From positions 3,098,983 through 3,162,982 of the forward strand of contig NC_051138.1 in assembly GCF_014839805.1 (NCBI RefSeq): DNA of 64,000 bases. Reading direction: 5' to 3'. A model generated the notes under the pieces. The model searched no databases. It saw nothing but the letters and a program-made list of their open reading frames with translations, and was not told the origin of the DNA. Position numbers and translations under genes: made by a program. Source of the stretch: Manduca sexta (taxonomy: Eukaryota > Arthropoda > Insecta > Lepidoptera > Sphingidae). Shown piece after piece: positions 62,009 through 64,000 of the stretch (position 1 is the stretch's first letter; each line of letters begins with the position of its first letter).

Positions 62009-62547
62009 TCTTATTACAAAAAGCGAAATAAACCTTAGCTTAAACCTGTACTAACAAAACCAGGCTTATCTGAGAAACCATGGTTTAAATTTGTCCGTAT
62101 TACAAAACTCATAAAAACCGTAGACTTCTTAGTACTGCCATCTGAACTATGGCCTATATATAAACCACAGACAAATACAAACAACATTCGTTCAATACGA
62201 TATCATTCAATCGCAACGTTCCATATACACAAAAATGAAAACGTTTTCAAACAATGTTAATGATTAAATAATGTTTAGGAGTATTAAAAATATTAAGACG
62301 TGGTTATTTTGCTCCAAGATAAATAATAGTTGTAACTTCGATTGCACTTTTTTTTAGGTTTCAAGTTTTGACTAATGTTGTATTAGCTGGTAATACATCT
62401 AAATGCGTGTTACGAAACGTAAGCTTCCCGCGCGTTATATGAAACCATAACAATAAACAAAACTATTGCGGTAACTTTTGCAAATAGCTTTAAAATTTAT
62501 TATCAGTGTATTATTATATAGAATAATTGACTATTTGTACTATTGTG
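62009..62547 (+). other. Possible 5' end of a PIF/Harbinger-like element upstream of the Myb/SANT gene
   Basis: The stretch 62022-62110 has CCGTCTTATTACAAAAAGC, then CCTTAGCTTAAACC and GGTTTAAATTTGTCCGTATT. Short repeated AAACC/GGTTTAA motifs of this kind are seen near the ends of insect Harbinger elements, and the following gene is of the kind those elements carry. This is an inference; no matching right end is in the window. Confidence 0.3.
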
Positions 62548-63815
62548 ATGGATAACCGAAAGAAAAAAAGATCTGAAAACTGGAGTACTGAGGAAAAAGT
62601 AAGTAAAACAAAAAAATCCGTCATATAGTTTTTAATTTGTTAAATATAATAGATGGATTTCAAGCTAAACGACATTTAAAATGTTATAGGATGTACTTCG
62701 CGAATTAATTGCACAATCACGCCATATTATAGAGAACAAAAATACAAAAGCTTCTTCCAACAAGAAAAAGACTGAAGAATGGAAAAACATAGCACAGAGG
62801 TATTTCGTTTTTTTTATAATTATAATATTATTATAATCAGTTATTACCAAGCAAATTAACAAAGTTTGTTAAATATTTTCAGGATCAATGTACTCATGGG
62901 AAAGAATAGGTCTGATGGTGATGTTAAATTAGCGTGGAAAAGAATGAAGCTTGCTGCTAAAGCTAATTTGTCCATAGAAATCACCAAATGCAGACAGGGG
63001 GTGGTGAAAAGCCACCTTCCCAAGAAGATCTAGCGATTACGGCTATTGCTCCACATTGTTTTATTGTGGAATTCAATAACTATGACAGTGATGCTAACAA
63101 AACAGCTGTTAGCACAATTGATTTTTATTTATTATTGTAAAATACTGCTTAAATTAATATAAAAATAATAATTTAACAATATAATGAATATTTTTAGGTT
63201 CAATTACAACTCCTAGAAGTTAAGGAAGTAATAGCTGGATCTAGTAGTGCTTTTACTCCTTCAAACATGCCCCTTGAATACAATGATGTGGTAGAAGTGA
63301 TAATGGACCAAGATAAAAATTATATTTAATTAAAATCTTCTTTAATATATTATATATTGTAACCTGTAATCATATTACGAATATTTAAAGGAAAATAAAA
63401 GTACGCAAATAAAACATGAAAATGAGACTTTATTTTAGTCTATATTAATACAACTAAATTACTTTCAGATGCCCCAAATGAAAATGTGATGACTGCCGTT
63501 ACTACTGACGAAAAAAAAAACAACATTTATAATAAAAAGGGCCCTCAAAATATGTAAGCAAGATTACCTTAAGTTTATATTAATCTTATTATTTACTAAA
63601 AACAAATTAGGAATAAAGGATAAATATTTGATTTTTCAGAAAAGTAGCAACACAAGAAAAAATATTAGAGAGCAACACTCAATTTAAAAAAAAAACAACT
63701 GGAAATGCTATCAGAAGAACATGAATACAACATTAAAATTGCAAAATTAAAAATAAAAAAACTAGAGCTAGAAATAGAATTATTAGAAAATACGAAGAAA
63801 TCTAGTACAGAGTAA
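62548..63815 (+). CDS. Myb/SANT-like DNA-binding protein (Myb_DNA-bind_5 type), apparently frameshifted
   Basis: Exons: 62548-62598, 62690-62799, 62883 to about 63107, about 63199-63330, 63469-63553, 63640-63815; the third-to-fourth and fourth-to-fifth joins are uncertain. The N-terminus (KKKRSENWSTEEKDVLRELI, then HIIENKNTKASSNKKKTEEW) and the RINVLMGKNRSDGDVKLAWK helix match the SANT-like domain of insect FSBP/MSANTD-like proteins. A KPPSQEDL segment should follow, but the frame slips at the G run 62997-63001, giving a stop at 63031. The last exon encodes a Leu/Lys/Glu coiled coil typical of these proteins, but only after a one-base slip in the A run 63686-63695. It could be a decaying transposon-derived gene, or intact with sequencing errors. 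Such proteins bind DNA, often as partners of a Harbinger transposase. Confidence 0.62.
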
Positions 63816-64000
63816 TATTAAATGGTAAATGTAACATATGAATAACAATATACCACTATTATATAAGTTTTCAATGCTATGATTATATAAGTGTCACAGT
63901 AATACACATATTAGTTATGTCTAATATCATTTTCTTTTTCAGGTATAAAAATATAATTTCAAGCTTATTACAAAAATATATTATTTTAATTAAAAGTGTC

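Overview
The window is animal nuclear DNA, most likely from a moth or butterfly (Lepidoptera). It is AT-rich, coding sequence is split into small exons with GT-AG introns up to about 27 kb, and the introns hold tRNA-like SINEs, decayed LINE tails and many short inverted-repeat elements of kinds I associate with lepidopteran genomes. The order is an inference from repeat style, not from a search.

Layout. (1) Positions 606-57569, minus strand: the first nine coding exons (502 codons) of a phospholipase C beta gene, best matched to the Plc21C type. They encode the N-terminal start, PH-like region, EF-hand region, the complete catalytic X domain and the start of the X-Y linker. The Y, C2 and C-terminal domains lie past the left edge. 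All exon junctions join in frame. (2) Positions 57570-58418: a short divergent intergenic region that should contain both promoters. (3) Positions 58419-60773, plus strand: a Larp7 gene (La motif, RRM1, basic linker, conserved middle segment). Reading straight on gives a stop 8 codons after a plausible splice donor, so the C-terminal xRRM is either on exons outside the window or missing. (4) Positions 60835-62008: a fold-back element with two arms of about 415 bp. (5) Positions 62548-63815, plus strand: a multi-exon Myb/SANT-like DNA-binding gene of the Myb_DNA-bind_5 type, with two apparent frameshifts, both in homopolymers; it may belong to a PIF/Harbinger transposon.

The large PLC introns are mostly unique AT-rich sequence plus repeats: five copies of one SINE, three of another, a 183-bp MITE with two nearly identical copies, a 239-bp MITE flanked by TTA with 68-bp terminal repeats, a 281-bp element flanked by TTAA with perfect 70-bp terminal repeats and a second perfect hairpin beside its right arm, and several GC-richer islands that could be regulatory.

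The two housekeeping-type genes have no evident functional link: PLC-beta turns Gq-coupled receptor signals into IP3 and diacylglycerol, while Larp7 binds 7SK-type RNA and regulates P-TEFb. I found no rRNA, free-standing tRNA, CRISPR or bacterial features. I saw no clear undescribed system; the best leads are the TTAA element, the fold-back/Myb-SANT region and the missing Larp7 xRRM.
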